Counted from the stretch's first letter, positions 51,674 through 61,923 are shown. The stretch is DNA of 64,000 bases from Pacificoceanicola onchidii (GCF_004804335.1 NZ_SRXY01000008.1:1-64000), one strand, 5' to 3'. The notes: a model not told the origin generated them from the sequence alone. Program-made: numbers and translations.

Positions 51674-52066
51674 ATGCCGTTACATCTACTTGTTCCTTTG
51701 GTCGTCGGTGGCATTTTCGCCATCATGATCGCGACGGTCCTGATGGGTATGAACAAACCGCGCCGGTTCGAAACGGACAAAGAAGCCGTCTACGCCTGGT
51801 CCCGCGAATACCCGCGCGCGTCCGTCCTCCAAACGTCTCTCGCCGCCAACAAGTCTGCTGCGCTGATCCGAAGCGAAGAGGGTCTTGGCCTCGTCTGGGC
51901 CATTGGCGCGGACAGCACGGCGCGGTTCCTCGCCGGGGCAGTCGTTTCGCAAACGGTTACGGGGCTCACGCTCGAACTGCCCGATTATGCCGCGCCGGGT
52001 GTTCAGCTGGAGCTCGAACCAGACGAAGCCCGCGACTGGGCGGCTCAGATTGGTGAGATTGGATGA
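51674..52066 (+). CDS. Hypothetical membrane-anchored protein
   Basis: A 130-residue protein with one N-terminal helix (LVPLVVGGIFAIMIATVLMG) and a soluble domain. ATG 51674 lies seven bases after AGGGAGGG, so it is preferred over ATG 51653. It overlaps the hydroxylase gene by ATGA, so the two are coupled. No family recognised; perhaps an accessory subunit of the hydroxylase. Confidence 0.68.
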   Translation: MPLHLLVPLVVGGIFAIMIATVLMGMNKPRRFETDKEAVYAWSREYPRASVLQTSLAANKSAALIRSEEGLGLVWAIGADSTARFLAGAVVSQTVTGLTLELPDYAAPGVQLELEPDEARDWAAQIGEIG

Positions 52067-52962
52067 CGGACGCGCTGACCTACCCTGATGTTGTCTCCTT
52101 CGCTGTTCCGTTCTTCATCGCGGCCATTTTTGCCGAGTTGTTCTGGATCCGAATGACCGGGCGGGGCGGTCGTTACGAGACACGGGATACGGTGACATCC
52201 CTGATCATGGGCGCGGGCAATGTTGCCGCCGGGATCGCTCTTGGGTTTGTCGCCTGGGGTTTCTTCATGGTTCTGTGGAACCTGACCCCGCTTGATCTTG
52301 GCGCCTCGATCCCGATTGTCGTCCTGTGCTTTGTGCTCGACGATCTGCGGTATTACTGGGTGCACCGCTTTGGGCACCGCATCCGTTGGGTCTGGGCCAG
52401 TCACGTCAACCATCACTCATCTCAACACTACAATCTGAGCACCGCGCTGCGTCAGACGTGGACCTACACGTTCACCTTCATGATGGTTGTTCGCGCTCCG
52501 CTAATTCTGCTCGGGTTTCATCCGGCGATGGTGCTGTTCTGTGGCGGGTTGAACCTGATCTACCAGTTCTGGATCCATACCGAAGCCATTGGAAAAATGC
52601 CGAAATGGTTCGAGGCGGTTATGAACACGCCTTCTCACCATCGCGTCCACCACGGCCGCAATCCGCGTTACCTTGATGCCAATTACGCCGGGGTTTTCAT
52701 TGTCTGGGACAAGATGTTCGGCAGCTTTGTACCCGAAGACCCGCAAGAAAAACCCGATTATGGCCTCGTTCATAACATTGGTACTTTCAATCCGATCCGT
52801 GTTGCCTTTCACGAATGGGTCGGGATCTGGCGCGACATTCGGCAACCTGGCCTTAGCTTGAAACAGCGTTTGCTCTACGCCGTCGCCCCGCCCGGCTGGT
52901 CGCATGATGGCTCTCGCGAGACCTCGGACCAGATAAAGACACGTGCCACGAAACGCGGCTGA
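52063..52962 (+). CDS. Sterol desaturase / fatty-acid hydroxylase family protein
   Basis: A 299-residue membrane enzyme with the three histidine boxes of this di-iron superfamily: HRFGH (about 106-110), HVNHHSSQHYN (about 118-128) and HRVHHGRN (about 196-203). Four or more helices surround them. Members hydroxylate or desaturate lipids or carotenoids using oxygen. The substrate is unknown; ornithine lipids or sterol-like lipids are possible in this group. ATGA overlap with the anchored protein upstream. Confidence 0.9.
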   Translation: MTDALTYPDVVSFAVPFFIAAIFAELFWIRMTGRGGRYETRDTVTSLIMGAGNVAAGIALGFVAWGFFMVLWNLTPLDLGASIPIVVLCFVLDDLRYYWVHRFGHRIRWVWASHVNHHSSQHYNLSTALRQTWTYTFTFMMVVRAPLILLGFHPAMVLFCGGLNLIYQFWIHTEAIGKMPKWFEAVMNTPSHHRVHHGRNPRYLDANYAGVFIVWDKMFGSFVPEDPQEKPDYGLVHNIGTFNPIRVAFHEWVGIWRDIRQPGLSLKQRLLYAVAPPGWSHDGSRETSDQIKTRATKRG

Positions 52963-53121
52963 TCGAGACGCGGAAAACCTGACTACCCTGAGCTTGGGTT
53001 TTCATCCATCCTGCGACCAAACCGTTGCAGTGCCATGCGAATTTCGGCGCAGCGCCTTGTAACAAACCCGTGATGACCCCATATCAAATGTATACAACAG
53101 TACACACAGCTATAGATAGCC

Positions 53122-53859
53122 ATGTTTGAATTATATCTGACAGGACCTTACGTCCCATTCACCGTCGCGCTTGCCTTGCTTTTTGGGCTGCTCGCTCTCG
53201 AGCTCGTTTTTGCCATTCTGGGAGGGACACTTCTGGGCGCTGGCGGCGATGGGCCCGATTTCGATGTCGATGGCCCTGACATGGATATTGGCGATCTGGA
53301 CATTGATTTCGACGCGCTCGACGTGGACGCCGGCGATTTCGAGCTGCCCGATCTCGACATCGACCCGGAGATCGAAACGCCGGATGGCGCCGCTGCAACG
53401 GGCGGGATTGCCGCATGGCTCGGCTTTGGAAAAATGCCGGCACTGATCTGGCTAGCCTCCATCCTGCTTGCCTTCGGCGCGACCGGTCTGGTCATTCAGT
53501 CCATTGTAACACTAGTGCTTGGCACTGCTGTTCCCGCGCTCATCGCAGCCGTCCCTGCCGGGATCATAGCCATTCTCTTTGCCCGCCATTTTGGCGCGCT
53601 TTTCGCCCGGCTTTTGCCGAAAACCGAAACTCAAAGCCTGTCCGAGCGTCATTTGGGACGCCGCCCCGGCACCGTCACGCAAGGCACTGCCGCACGTGGC
53701 AAACCGGCCGAGGTGCGCGTCACGGACCGCTACGGCAACACCCATTACCTGCGCGCCGAACCGCTTCGCGACGATGCGCAGATTTCCCAGGGAAGCGAAG
53801 TCCTCGTCCTGCGCCACAAGCGCGACGGCGGCTACCGCATCATTCCTCTCAATCAATAA
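53122..53859 (+). CDS. YqiJ-like OB-fold membrane protein
   Basis: A 245-residue protein with two hydrophobic regions (PFTVALALLFGLLALELVFA and LIWLASILLAFGATGLVIQS onward) joined by a strongly acidic stretch (about residues 45-90) in which aspartate alternates with other residues (DFDVDGPDMDIGDLDID and so on), and a C-terminal OB-like domain (PGTVTQGTAARGKPAEVRV). This plan and the position 18 bp before a flotillin gene match YqiJ, partner of flotillin YqiK (NfeD-like). It probably anchors and regulates a membrane microdomain. Confidence 0.85.
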   Translation: MFELYLTGPYVPFTVALALLFGLLALELVFAILGGTLLGAGGDGPDFDVDGPDMDIGDLDIDFDALDVDAGDFELPDLDIDPEIETPDGAAATGGIAAWLGFGKMPALIWLASILLAFGATGLVIQSIVTLVLGTAVPALIAAVPAGIIAILFARHFGALFARLLPKTETQSLSERHLGRRPGTVTQGTAARGKPAEVRVTDRYGNTHYLRAEPLRDDAQISQGSEVLVLRHKRDGGYRIIPLNQ

Positions 53860-53877
53860 TATAGGAGTTTCAAAGAC

Positions 53878-55548
53878 ATGGATCTTGTTACCCTCGGCAT
53901 CATCGTCGTTGCCGCCCTCGCCTTTCTCCTTCTTATCGGCCTTGTTCTGGCCCGCCTCTACCGCCGCGCCACCCGAGAAGTGAGCCTTGTCCGCACCGGT
54001 GCGGGCGGCAAGAAAGTCATCATGGATGGCGGCACGCTCGTGGTTCCGCTGCTGCACGAAGTCTCGCCGGTCAACATGAAGACCCTTCGTCTTGAAGTGA
54101 AGCGCGATGGCGACGGAGCCTTGATCACCCAGGACCGCATGCGCGTGGACGTGGGCGTGGAATTCTACGTTTCCGTTCAGCCCACCGACGAAGGCATCGC
54201 CCGCGCCGCCCAGACGCTTGGCGACCGCACCTTTGACGTCGAACAACTTCGCGAAATGATCGAAGGCAAGCTGATTGACGGCCTGCGCGCCGTGGCCGCT
54301 CAGATGACCATGGACAGCCTGCATGAAAACCGCGCGGATTTTGTTCAGGAAGTGCAAAACACCGTGTCCGAGGACCTTCTGAAAAACGGCCTGTCCTTGG
54401 AATCCGTCTCGCTGACTGCACTCGACCAGACCCCGTTTGAGGCGCTCGATGAGAACAACGCGTTTAACGCGGTAGGTATGCGCCGCTTGGCCGAGGTGAT
54501 CGCCACGTCCAAAAAAGAACGTGCCCAGATCGATGCGGAAGCCGAGGTGTCCGTGCGCCGCGCCGGGATGGAAGCAGAGCGCCAGCGCCTCGCGATTGAA
54601 CGCGACGAAAAACAGGCCAGCATTGAGCAAATCCAGCAGGTTCAAACCATGCAGGCTGCTCAAGAGGCTGAAATCGCGGCCCGCCGCGAGGATTCGCTGC
54701 GCGAAACCGAACGCTCCCGCATCGCCCGTGAAGAGGCGATCCGCAGCGCGGAAATCCTGCGCGAAAAGAACATCCGCGAAGCCGAGATCGCCAAAGAGCG
54801 CGAACTTGAGGTCGCCGATCAGGAACGTCAGGTGATCATCGCGCAGAAATCCGAGGAAGAAAGCCGCGCCCGCGCTTCGGCTGATCTCGCCCGCGCTGAG
54901 GCAACCAAGGCAGAAGAAGCTGTTTTGACCGCCAAGCAGGTGGCCGAGGCCGAGCGTCTCAAGCAGATTGCCCTGATCGAAGCCGCCCGTGAGGCAGAGC
55001 GTGAGGCCACCAAGGTCCGGCTTTCCGCTCAGGCTGAAAAAGACGCCGCGCAAGACCGCGCCGATGCCCGCCGCGAGGAAGCACAGGCCGACGCGGACGC
55101 AATCACCATTCGCGCGGAAGCCAAGAAGAAGGACATGCTGGCCGAGGCCGAGGGTACACGTGCCATCACGGATGCCGAGAACGCACTGTCCGAAGGCATT
55201 ATCGCCATGAAGATCGCGCTGGCCCGTCTCGAGGCCATGCCGGAAATCCTCGCCCAGACCATGAAGCCGGTGGAGAAGATCGATTCGATTCGCATCCATC
55301 AGGTTGGAGGTCTCGGTGGCGCGAATGGCGGCGGCTCGGGCGAAGGCGGTGAAAAACCCGTGGTCAATCAGGCGCTCGACTCCGTCATGGGCATGGCCGT
55401 CCAGATGCCTGCCCTGAAGAAACTGGGCGAAGAGCTTGGCGTGTCGATGGATGGCACCATCGAAGGGATGGTCAACGGCGTGCTGGGCGATGTCCCCGCG
55501 TCGAAATCAGCCCCGGCGGACGGCACCCCGCCGCCGAGCGACAACTGA
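53878..55548 (+). CDS. Flotillin-family (YqiK-like) membrane scaffold protein
   Basis: A 556-residue protein. After one N-terminal helix (LVTLGIIVVAALAFLLLIGL) comes an SPFH domain (about 30-210, with RRATREVSLVRTGAGGKKVI and GVEFYVSVQPTDEGIARAAQ), then a very long alanine/glutamate-rich coiled coil (about 215-450) and a glycine-rich tail. Flotillins oligomerise on the inner membrane and organise lipid domains. Cotranscribed with the YqiJ-like gene; followed by a terminator. Confidence 0.93.
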   Translation: MDLVTLGIIVVAALAFLLLIGLVLARLYRRATREVSLVRTGAGGKKVIMDGGTLVVPLLHEVSPVNMKTLRLEVKRDGDGALITQDRMRVDVGVEFYVSVQPTDEGIARAAQTLGDRTFDVEQLREMIEGKLIDGLRAVAAQMTMDSLHENRADFVQEVQNTVSEDLLKNGLSLESVSLTALDQTPFEALDENNAFNAVGMRRLAEVIATSKKERAQIDAEAEVSVRRAGMEAERQRLAIERDEKQASIEQIQQVQTMQAAQEAEIAARREDSLRETERSRIAREEAIRSAEILREKNIREAEIAKERELEVADQERQVIIAQKSEEESRARASADLARAEATKAEEAVLTAKQVAEAERLKQIALIEAAREAEREATKVRLSAQAEKDAAQDRADARREEAQADADAITIRAEAKKKDMLAEAEGTRAITDAENALSEGIIAMKIALARLEAMPEILAQTMKPVEKIDSIRIHQVGGLGGANGGGSGEGGEKPVVNQALDSVMGMAVQMPALKKLGEELGVSMDGTIEGMVNGVLGDVPASKSAPADGTPPPSDN

Positions 55549-55555
55549 ACCAAAC

Positions 55556-55593
55556 CGCCCCGGGCTTGTGCGAAGGCCGGGGCGTCTTTTGTT
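55556..55593 (+). terminator. Intrinsic terminator of the YqiJ-flotillin operon
   Basis: CGCCCCGG (55556-55563) pairs with CCGGGGCG (55577-55584) and is followed by TCTTTTGTT, a usable T-rich run, just before the convergent extensin stop. Confidence 0.82.
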
Positions 55594-55595
55594 GG

Positions 55596-56267
55596 TCAGC
55601 GGCAGTACGATCCGGAGCGGTATTGCGCCGTGTCGAAGTGGAAATGGTCCTTGTGGAAGCGGTCCGAGTTCGGACCCAGCACCGTGCCAAATGTGCCGCA
55701 AGCGGACTTATGCATGGCTTTCAGAGCTTTACCATTCTTCCCGCCGCCCCAGTCCCGCAGAACTGAAATCTCCGTTCCATCCTGCAAATAGACCGCGTTG
55801 ATGTCGATGGCGTTGCCTTTGCCATGCTCTGAAATCCGGGCACCGGGCTGATGGTTTCGGGTTCGGCAGACGTAATGCGCTGAGACGTGAAGCCGGCTCA
55901 AACCGCCGCCGCGTTTGCCAACCGCTGGTTTCGCTCCGGTCTCAACCCAGGTGGAGAGCGCTCTGGCGGTGCGGCAGTTGATCGTCGCTGGCTGGCTCAG
56001 GGCGACATCCCCGACCGCGCGCAGCCGAACCGCGTCTTCGACACCACAAACACCGCTGCCGGGCACATCGCCAATCGGCTCACCGATCAGAAGCGGATCA
56101 CCACACAGGCCGCCGCCCTCGACAGTGCTGTTTCGAGAGGATGCGAAAGCTTGCTGCAAGAAGCCTCGCACCCCTTCCAGATCACTCTGTTCCTTTGGCT
56201 CGTCACGACTGCCTCCACAGGAGGCCAGAGCCATCACCAAACAAAGACCAAACCCATAAACCTTCAC
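55596..56267 (-). CDS. Extensin-like C-terminal domain lipoprotein
   Basis: A 223-residue protein with a lipobox (LVMALASCGG) after a short signal. The C-terminal domain has ISEHGKGNAIDINAV and FHKDHFHFDTAQY, the His/Asp and His-x-His arrangement of LAS-type peptidases as in the bacterial Extensin_C family. It probably acts on the cell wall or a surface peptide. The ATG overlaps the prephenate dehydrogenase stop (ATGA), an operon link of unclear meaning. Confidence 0.85.
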   Translation of the reverse strand: MKVYGFGLCLVMALASCGGSRDEPKEQSDLEGVRGFLQQAFASSRNSTVEGGGLCGDPLLIGEPIGDVPGSGVCGVEDAVRLRAVGDVALSQPATINCRTARALSTWVETGAKPAVGKRGGGLSRLHVSAHYVCRTRNHQPGARISEHGKGNAIDINAVYLQDGTEISVLRDWGGGKNGKALKAMHKSACGTFGTVLGPNSDRFHKDHFHFDTAQYRSGSYCR

Positions 56268-57184
56268 CGATCCACCTTTGCGCGACCAAAATCCGGAGCA
56301 TCAGTATCCTGACCTGCATCCAGAATGCCACGGCGGATGGCCCGCGTGTGGGTGAAATAGGCGTGAAGCTGCTCACCGTCGCCGGTTCGAATGGCCCGCT
56401 GCAGCGCCATGAGTTCCTCGGTGAACCGGCCCAAAATCTCGATCGTCGCCTGCTTGTTGGTCAGAAAGACATCGCGCCACATGGTCGGGTCGCTCGCGGC
56501 GATGCGGGTAAAATCGCGGAAACCGGCCGCAGAAAACTTGATCACTTCCTGATCGGAAACCCGGCGCAAATCGTCCGCAACCCCAACCATCGTGTAAGCG
56601 ATCAAGTGCGGGACATGGCTGACAACAGCGCAAACCAGGTCGTGATGCGCGACCTCCATGCGTTCTGTGTTGGCCCCGAGCTCCTGCCAATAGCTTTCCA
56701 GACGCACCACAGCCTCGTCTTCCGAGCCTTCGGCCGGCACAATCAGGCACCATCGGTTGTCGAACAAGGTTGCAAAACCTGATTCCGGTCCGGAATGCTC
56801 CGTCCCAGCCATCGGGTGCGCTGGAACAAAATGCACGCCGTCGGGGATATGCGGACCGACGGCTTCGATAACCGTCTCTTTCACGGAACCCACATCTGTG
56901 ACCGTGGCCCCAGCTTTCAGATGCGGCTCGATCTCCTTGGCGACAGCCCCCATGGCCCCCACGGGCACCGCGAGAACAATAAGGTCCGCATCCTTGACCG
57001 CTTCGGCGGCGCTTTCGCAGACCTCGTCGCACAACCCGATCCGCCGCGCGGTTTCGCGGGATTCCGGGCTACGGGCATACCCACTGACGGTCTCGGCCAC
57101 GGACCCACGTTTCATGGCCCAGAACATGGAAGACGCAATCAGACCAAGCCCAATCAAGGCCACCTTTTTGTATGGCTGGGTCAT
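56264..57184 (-). CDS. Prephenate/arogenate dehydrogenase
   Basis: A 306-residue NAD(P)-dependent enzyme. The nucleotide-binding turn is [16 protein letters not shown], the catalytic-histidine block [18 protein letters not shown] (about 119-136) is complete, and [15 protein letters not shown] follows. It has no chorismate mutase domain. It converts prephenate or arogenate to the tyrosine precursor. ATGA overlaps link it to hisC upstream and the extensin-like gene downstream. hisC aminotransferases often also serve tyrosine and phenylalanine, which fits the pairing. Confidence 0.92.
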   Translation of the reverse strand: MTQPYKKVALIGLGLIASSMFWAMKRGSVAETVSGYARSPESRETARRIGLCDEVCESAAEAVKDADLIVLAVPVGAMGAVAKEIEPHLKAGATVTDVGSVKETVIEAVGPHIPDGVHFVPAHPMAGTEHSGPESGFATLFDNRWCLIVPAEGSEDEAVVRLESYWQELGANTERMEVAHHDLVCAVVSHVPHLIAYTMVGVADDLRRVSDQEVIKFSAAGFRDFTRIAASDPTMWRDVFLTNKQATIEILGRFTEELMALQRAIRTGDGEQLHAYFTHTRAIRRGILDAGQDTDAPDFGRAKVDR

Positions 57185-58266
57185 CTCTCGCCCGCCTTAA
57201 ACAATCCGATGCTGTGAGCCACGCGTCGGCAAGACGATTCATCGCCCACGGTGATCCGCAGCGCATTCGGCAAGCCGTATCCAGCCACGCGGCGCACGAT
57301 GATGCCCTGCTTTTGCAGGTAGGTATCGCAGGCCTCTGCCTCGTCCTGACAGCTGAACCGAGCCAATACGAAGTTCGCCATGGAGGTATCGCACGGCACG
57401 CCGTGTTCGCCCAGCGCCTCTGCGAGCCACACCCGCAAACGGGCGTTTTCGGACCGGCAATACTCTGTATAGGCCGTATCTCGCACCGCAGTTTCCGCCG
57501 CCGCGAGCGCAACCGTCGAGAGGTTGAACGGCTGCCGGATCCGGTTCAGCACATCAATGATTTCGTGCGGGCCATAGCCCCAGCCAACACGCATTCCTCC
57601 AAGCCCGTAGAGCTTGGAGAATGTCCGCGTCATGACAACGTTTTCCCGCATTTCCACGAGCTTCGCGCCACCATCATAGCCTTCGACATACTCGGCATAG
57701 GCCCCGTCCAGAACCAAAATGGCCTGCTCCGGAATGCCTTCGGCCAAACGTTCGACCTCGGACAAGCCGATCATGGTGCTGGTCGGGTTGCCCGGGTTGG
57801 TCAGAAACACCACGCGCGTGCGATCCGTGCAGGCCTCCAGGACCGCATCCACATCAACCACACGCTCTTGCTCCGGGGCCACCACAGGTGTCGCGCCAAC
57901 CGCATGCGCGATGATCTTGTACATGGAAAAGCCGTGTTCTGTGTAGATGATCTCTTCGCCCGGACCTGCGTAGGCCTGCGCCAACATGTGCAGCACCTCG
58001 TCAGAGCCGACACCGCAAATAATGCGATCCGCCTGCACGCCATGGATCTCGGCGATGGCAGCCCGAAGCTCCGCATGATCAACCGACGGGTAGCGATGCA
58101 CGTCATGCGCCGCCCGCGCAATTGCTTCCTTCACACTGTCAGCCGGGCCGAACGGGTTTTCGTTCGAGCTCAGTTTGACGATGTTGCTCATGCCCTCAAT
58201 GCTGGATTTACCGCCAACATAGGGCGAGATTTCCATGATACCGGGTTGCGGATCGATCTTGGTCAT
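57181..58266 (-). CDS. hisC: Histidinol-phosphate aminotransferase
   Basis: A 361-residue fold-type I aminotransferase. The motifs [12 protein letters not shown] (start), [14 protein letters not shown], and the PLP lysine in [19 protein letters not shown] are those of HisC. The overlap with prephenate dehydrogenase suggests dual use for aromatic amino acids, as in several Alphaproteobacteria. AAGGAGAC stands before ATG. Confidence 0.93.
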   Translation of the reverse strand: MTKIDPQPGIMEISPYVGGKSSIEGMSNIVKLSSNENPFGPADSVKEAIARAAHDVHRYPSVDHAELRAAIAEIHGVQADRIICGVGSDEVLHMLAQAYAGPGEEIIYTEHGFSMYKIIAHAVGATPVVAPEQERVVDVDAVLEACTDRTRVVFLTNPGNPTSTMIGLSEVERLAEGIPEQAILVLDGAYAEYVEGYDGGAKLVEMRENVVMTRTFSKLYGLGGMRVGWGYGPHEIIDVLNRIRQPFNLSTVALAAAETAVRDTAYTEYCRSENARLRVWLAEALGEHGVPCDTSMANFVLARFSCQDEAEACDTYLQKQGIIVRRVAGYGLPNALRITVGDESSCRRVAHSIGLFKAGER

Positions 58267-58342
58267 CGCGGTCTCCTTGCGGAAATCTGCTTACCCCCGC
58301 AGGCCTGTCATGAAAAGCGGGAAAGACCGCGACAGAGACGCA

Positions 58343-59632
58343 CTACACGATTACCGCCTGCGCTTCTTGCTGGCCTACTCCGAAGACCCGTTTGTACCGG
58401 TCAATTTCCGCGCTCGGCCCCATGGCCTTGTTCGGGTTGTCAGAAAGCTTGACCGTCGGGCGCCCATTCGCACTGATCGCTTTGCAAACAAGCGAAAACG
58501 GCGCCAGCCCATCGTCCGGCGCGAGGCCCCGGAAATCGTTGGTCAGCAACGTCCCCCACCCGAAAGACACCCGGACCCGCCCTTCAAACCGCTTGTACAA
58601 CTCGACGATCTTCGCCTCGTCCAAACCATCTGAAAAAATGACAAGTTTCTTAGTGGGGTCTTCACCGCGTTCTTTCCACCACCGGATCGCGGTCTCCGCA
58701 CCGGTGGCCGGATCACCGCTATCGATGCGAATGCCGGTCCATCCGGCCAGCCAGTCCGGCGCCTTTGCCAGGAAGCCTTCGGTTCCATACGTGTCCGGCA
58801 AAATGATGCGCAGGTTTCCGTCGTGCTCTTCGTGCCAATCGGCCAGCACATCGTAGGGCGCTTGAGCCAAACTCTGATCGTCTTGCGCCAAAGCCGCGTA
58901 AACCATGGGCAGCTCGTGAGCGTTTGTGCCGATCGCTTCGAGATCGCGGTTCTTGGCGATCAGGCAGTTCGACGTGCCGACAAAACTGCTGCCCAGTCCT
59001 TCCAACATGGCCTGCACACACCAATCCTGCCACAGGAACGAATGCCGCCGACGTGTGCCAAAGTCCGCGATACGCACACCCGGTTCTTGCCGCAGGTCCT
59101 CGACCTTTTCCCAAAGCTTCGTCATGGCGCGCGCATAAAGCACCTGAATCTCGAACCGCCCCATGGTGTTGAGTACTGCACGCCCCCGCAACTCCATGAG
59201 CACGGAAAGCGCCGGTATTTCCCAAAGCATAACCTCGGGCCAGTTCCCCTCGAACGTCAACTCGTACTGATCCCCGACCCGCTCAAGATGATACGGCGGC
59301 AAAGTCAGGTTCTCGAACCACTCCATGAAATCCGGGCGGAACATCTGGCGTTTGCCGTAGAACGTATTGCCGCGCAGCCAAGTGCTTTCACCGCGCGTCA
59401 GTTTCAGGCTCCGAATGTGATCAAGCTGCTCGCGCAGTTCGCCTTCATCAATCAGGCGCGCAAGCGGGACATGTTTGGAGCGGTTGATCAGGCTGAAAGT
59501 CACCTGGGTGTCACGCCGGTTGCGGAACACCGATTGACACATCAGCAGTTTGTAGAAATCCGTGTCGATCAGCGATCGGACGATCGGATCGATTTTCCAT
59601 TTGTGGTTCCAGACGCGAGTGGCGATGTCCAA
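58343..59632 (-). CDS. pncB: Nicotinate phosphoribosyltransferase
   Basis: A 429-residue enzyme of NAD salvage. LIDTDFYKLLMCQ (N-terminus), FGTRRRHSFLWQDWCVQAML with the phosphorylated histidine, IRIDSGDP and VIFSDGLDE are the family blocks. It converts nicotinate with PRPP and ATP to nicotinate mononucleotide. Its first 64 bases overlap the end of the histidine kinase gene in another frame; the MDIATRVWNHKW start is typical of the group, so the overlap is probably real. pncA lies on the other side of the kinase. Confidence 0.94.
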   Translation of the reverse strand: MDIATRVWNHKWKIDPIVRSLIDTDFYKLLMCQSVFRNRRDTQVTFSLINRSKHVPLARLIDEGELREQLDHIRSLKLTRGESTWLRGNTFYGKRQMFRPDFMEWFENLTLPPYHLERVGDQYELTFEGNWPEVMLWEIPALSVLMELRGRAVLNTMGRFEIQVLYARAMTKLWEKVEDLRQEPGVRIADFGTRRRHSFLWQDWCVQAMLEGLGSSFVGTSNCLIAKNRDLEAIGTNAHELPMVYAALAQDDQSLAQAPYDVLADWHEEHDGNLRIILPDTYGTEGFLAKAPDWLAGWTGIRIDSGDPATGAETAIRWWKERGEDPTKKLVIFSDGLDEAKIVELYKRFEGRVRVSFGWGTLLTNDFRGLAPDDGLAPFSLVCKAISANGRPTVKLSDNPNKAMGPSAEIDRYKRVFGVGQQEAQAVIV

Positions 59633-61923
59633 CTTTCAGCCCCTTCTTCGGCACCCTTTTGTGATACGCCAGTTTCCCTTTGAGGTGAAAGCGGTTTCTC
59701 CCCGCGCTCCGCGCGCGCCAAAGCCGCGATTAAATCTTTCTTTCTCAGAGGCTTGGTGATGAAATCGTCCATCCCAGCTTCTGCGCAACGTTCCCGATCA
59801 CTCTCGAAAGCATTTGCCGTCAGCGCCGCAATATGCGGCTGAGCCGCATCGAACGACCGGATAAGGCGTGTGGCCTCCACCCCGTCCAGTTCCGGCATCG
59901 CCATGTCCATGAGGATCACATCCGGTTTGCTATCCAGGAAAACCTCAACCGCTTCGCGACCGTTCTCGGCCTCGATCACCTCGACCGGTTGATCCTTCAA
60001 ACATCGGTTCACCAAAAGCCGATTTGTCGCGTTATCTTCCGCCACCAGCACGCGCATGCGCTTCGTTATTGTGCTGCCAGAACGCGCTTCTGTGGTGTCG
60101 CTTACCGCCTCTTCTGAAGCCGGACGGCCAAGGGCAACCGTCACCTCAAACGCAGAGCCGCCCGATGCCGGGGCGGGCATGAGACGGATGTCTCCCCCCA
60201 TGCGGCGCGCGAGCGCTTGGGAGATCGCCAAACCCAAACCGGTTCCGCCGAAACGACGGGTCGTTTCTGCATCGGCTTGATGAAACTCGCCAAAAATATG
60301 CTCTGCGCGATCTTCCGGAACACCAATTCCGGTGTCTTCAACCACGATCCGCAAAAGCCATCCTTCCGACAGAGGCGCCGCCGAGGATCGAACGCACACA
60401 CCACCGGTTTCCGTGAACTTGATCGCATTGCCGATCAGATTTACCAGAATTTGCCTAAGCCGACTGCCATCGATCAAAACCAGTTCGGGCAGTGTGCCGT
60501 CTGTCTCCAGATCCAGAGATAGCCCCTTGTCATGCGCCATTGCCCGCAAGAGCCGGGCCGTTTCCTGGATGACTTTTCCCGGATCATAAGCCCGCTGCTC
60601 AATCTGAACTTTGCCAGCCTCAAGGCGTGAGTAATCCAGAACATCATTGATAATGGAAAGCAGCGAAACCGACGCGGTCTGAATCATGGAAACATATTCG
60701 TCGTTTTCCTTGCCAAGATCCTCCTCTGCAAGCAGATCCGACATACCGACAATCGCGTTCAATGGCGTGCGCATTTCATGGCTCATCGTTGCCAGAAACG
60801 TCGTCTTGGAGCGCGCACCTTCTTCTGCCTGAATCCGGGCCTCGGCCATTTCCTCTTCGTGACGAACCGTGTCGGTGACGTCTCGCTCGATCGAAATCAG
60901 CGTCTCGATCTGGCCGTTTGCGTCGTAGACAGGAACGCGGCTCATATCGACCCAGAACGGCCTGCCGTCCTTGGCATAGCTCAGGATGCGTGCATTACAG
61001 GCTGGCGCGCTGACCAGTTTGGCCAGTTCGTCAGAGCCCGGATTGTTTGCACTGCCAGGACCGGACAAAAACTCCCAGGGTTTCCTGCCAATCACCTCTT
61101 CCCGGGAGAACCCCGTCAACTTGGCAAAGGCCTGATTGACCCAGGAAATCGTCATGTCGGGTTCAAACAGGATTACACTGTCATTCGCGTGTTTGGCGAC
61201 GAGGGACAGCTTGCGCATGTCCCGCCCGCGTTTTGCCAGTTCCAAGTTCAGCTCATTGAGCCGGGTAGAGCTGGCAATCAGCGCTTTTTCATTCTCTTTT
61301 CGTCGTTGAAAAGCGCGCGCCGACACGCTGATGAAGTTCTGTGTAAAGAAAAACAGAAAAGCAACTTCAAGAGCATACGTCGTTAACCCATGCCCCGAAT
61401 CCTGCCCCATTACCACTTGGTACAGAGCAAAACTCACGGCACTCGCGCCGTAGACCGATAGTTTGCAGAATATCGCGGCGGGGTGCAGGTTGAGCGCGAA
61501 ACCCGCGTTCACCGCTGCGGCCATCAGGAAGCAGAGAGCAGCCAACTCTCCCTCGTGGTTGTTCGCGGTCGAAATGCAAATGAACACGCATCCGGAAATC
61601 GTGAACGCCTGAACAAGTCCTCCAAAACAGGACAGAAGCGAAATCGGTCGAAAATCGACCTCTCGCGCCCTGAGACGTTGCGCGATTTTCAGAAGAACAA
61701 ACTCGAACCACTCGCCGAACAACGCGAGAAAAAACGCGATGATCGACGCCTCAAGGGAGTTGAAGGCACCAAGGTACGTCACTCCGATCAGTGTCGCGAC
61801 CTGCCTTTGCCAAACATACCGAATCCGCGCCCTGGCATAACGGTCAAAGAGCGCGCCTGAACTATAGCGCACCTCAAACTCGTCGGCGCGCGCAATCGGG
61901 TTGGAGGCTCGTTTGGTGGACAT
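59569..61923 (-). CDS. Hybrid sensor histidine kinase with receiver domain
   Basis: A 784-residue membrane kinase. Residues about 40-215 hold six hydrophobic helices (a sensor of unknown type), about 235-365 a PAS/PAC unit (FEPDMTISWVNQAFAKLTGF), about 380-445 the HisKA domain with SHEMRTPLNAIVG, about 490-600 the ATPase (NLIGNAIKFTETGG, DTGIGVPEDR, GGTGLGLAIS), and about 630-745 a receiver with phospho-acceptor aspartate in VILMDMAMPELDG. A C-terminal tail follows that overlaps pncB. No output regulator is next to it. Input unknown; a place between pncB and pncA invites a link to NAD metabolism, which is only suggestive. Confidence 0.92.
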   Translation of the reverse strand: MSTKRASNPIARADEFEVRYSSGALFDRYARARIRYVWQRQVATLIGVTYLGAFNSLEASIIAFFLALFGEWFEFVLLKIAQRLRAREVDFRPISLLSCFGGLVQAFTISGCVFICISTANNHEGELAALCFLMAAAVNAGFALNLHPAAIFCKLSVYGASAVSFALYQVVMGQDSGHGLTTYALEVAFLFFFTQNFISVSARAFQRRKENEKALIASSTRLNELNLELAKRGRDMRKLSLVAKHANDSVILFEPDMTISWVNQAFAKLTGFSREEVIGRKPWEFLSGPGSANNPGSDELAKLVSAPACNARILSYAKDGRPFWVDMSRVPVYDANGQIETLISIERDVTDTVRHEEEMAEARIQAEEGARSKTTFLATMSHEMRTPLNAIVGMSDLLAEEDLGKENDEYVSMIQTASVSLLSIINDVLDYSRLEAGKVQIEQRAYDPGKVIQETARLLRAMAHDKGLSLDLETDGTLPELVLIDGSRLRQILVNLIGNAIKFTETGGVCVRSSAAPLSEGWLLRIVVEDTGIGVPEDRAEHIFGEFHQADAETTRRFGGTGLGLAISQALARRMGGDIRLMPAPASGGSAFEVTVALGRPASEEAVSDTTEARSGSTITKRMRVLVAEDNATNRLLVNRCLKDQPVEVIEAENGREAVEVFLDSKPDVILMDMAMPELDGVEATRLIRSFDAAQPHIAALTANAFESDRERCAEAGMDDFITKPLRKKDLIAALARAERGEKPLSPQRETGVSQKGAEEGAESWTSPLASGTTNGKSIRSSDR

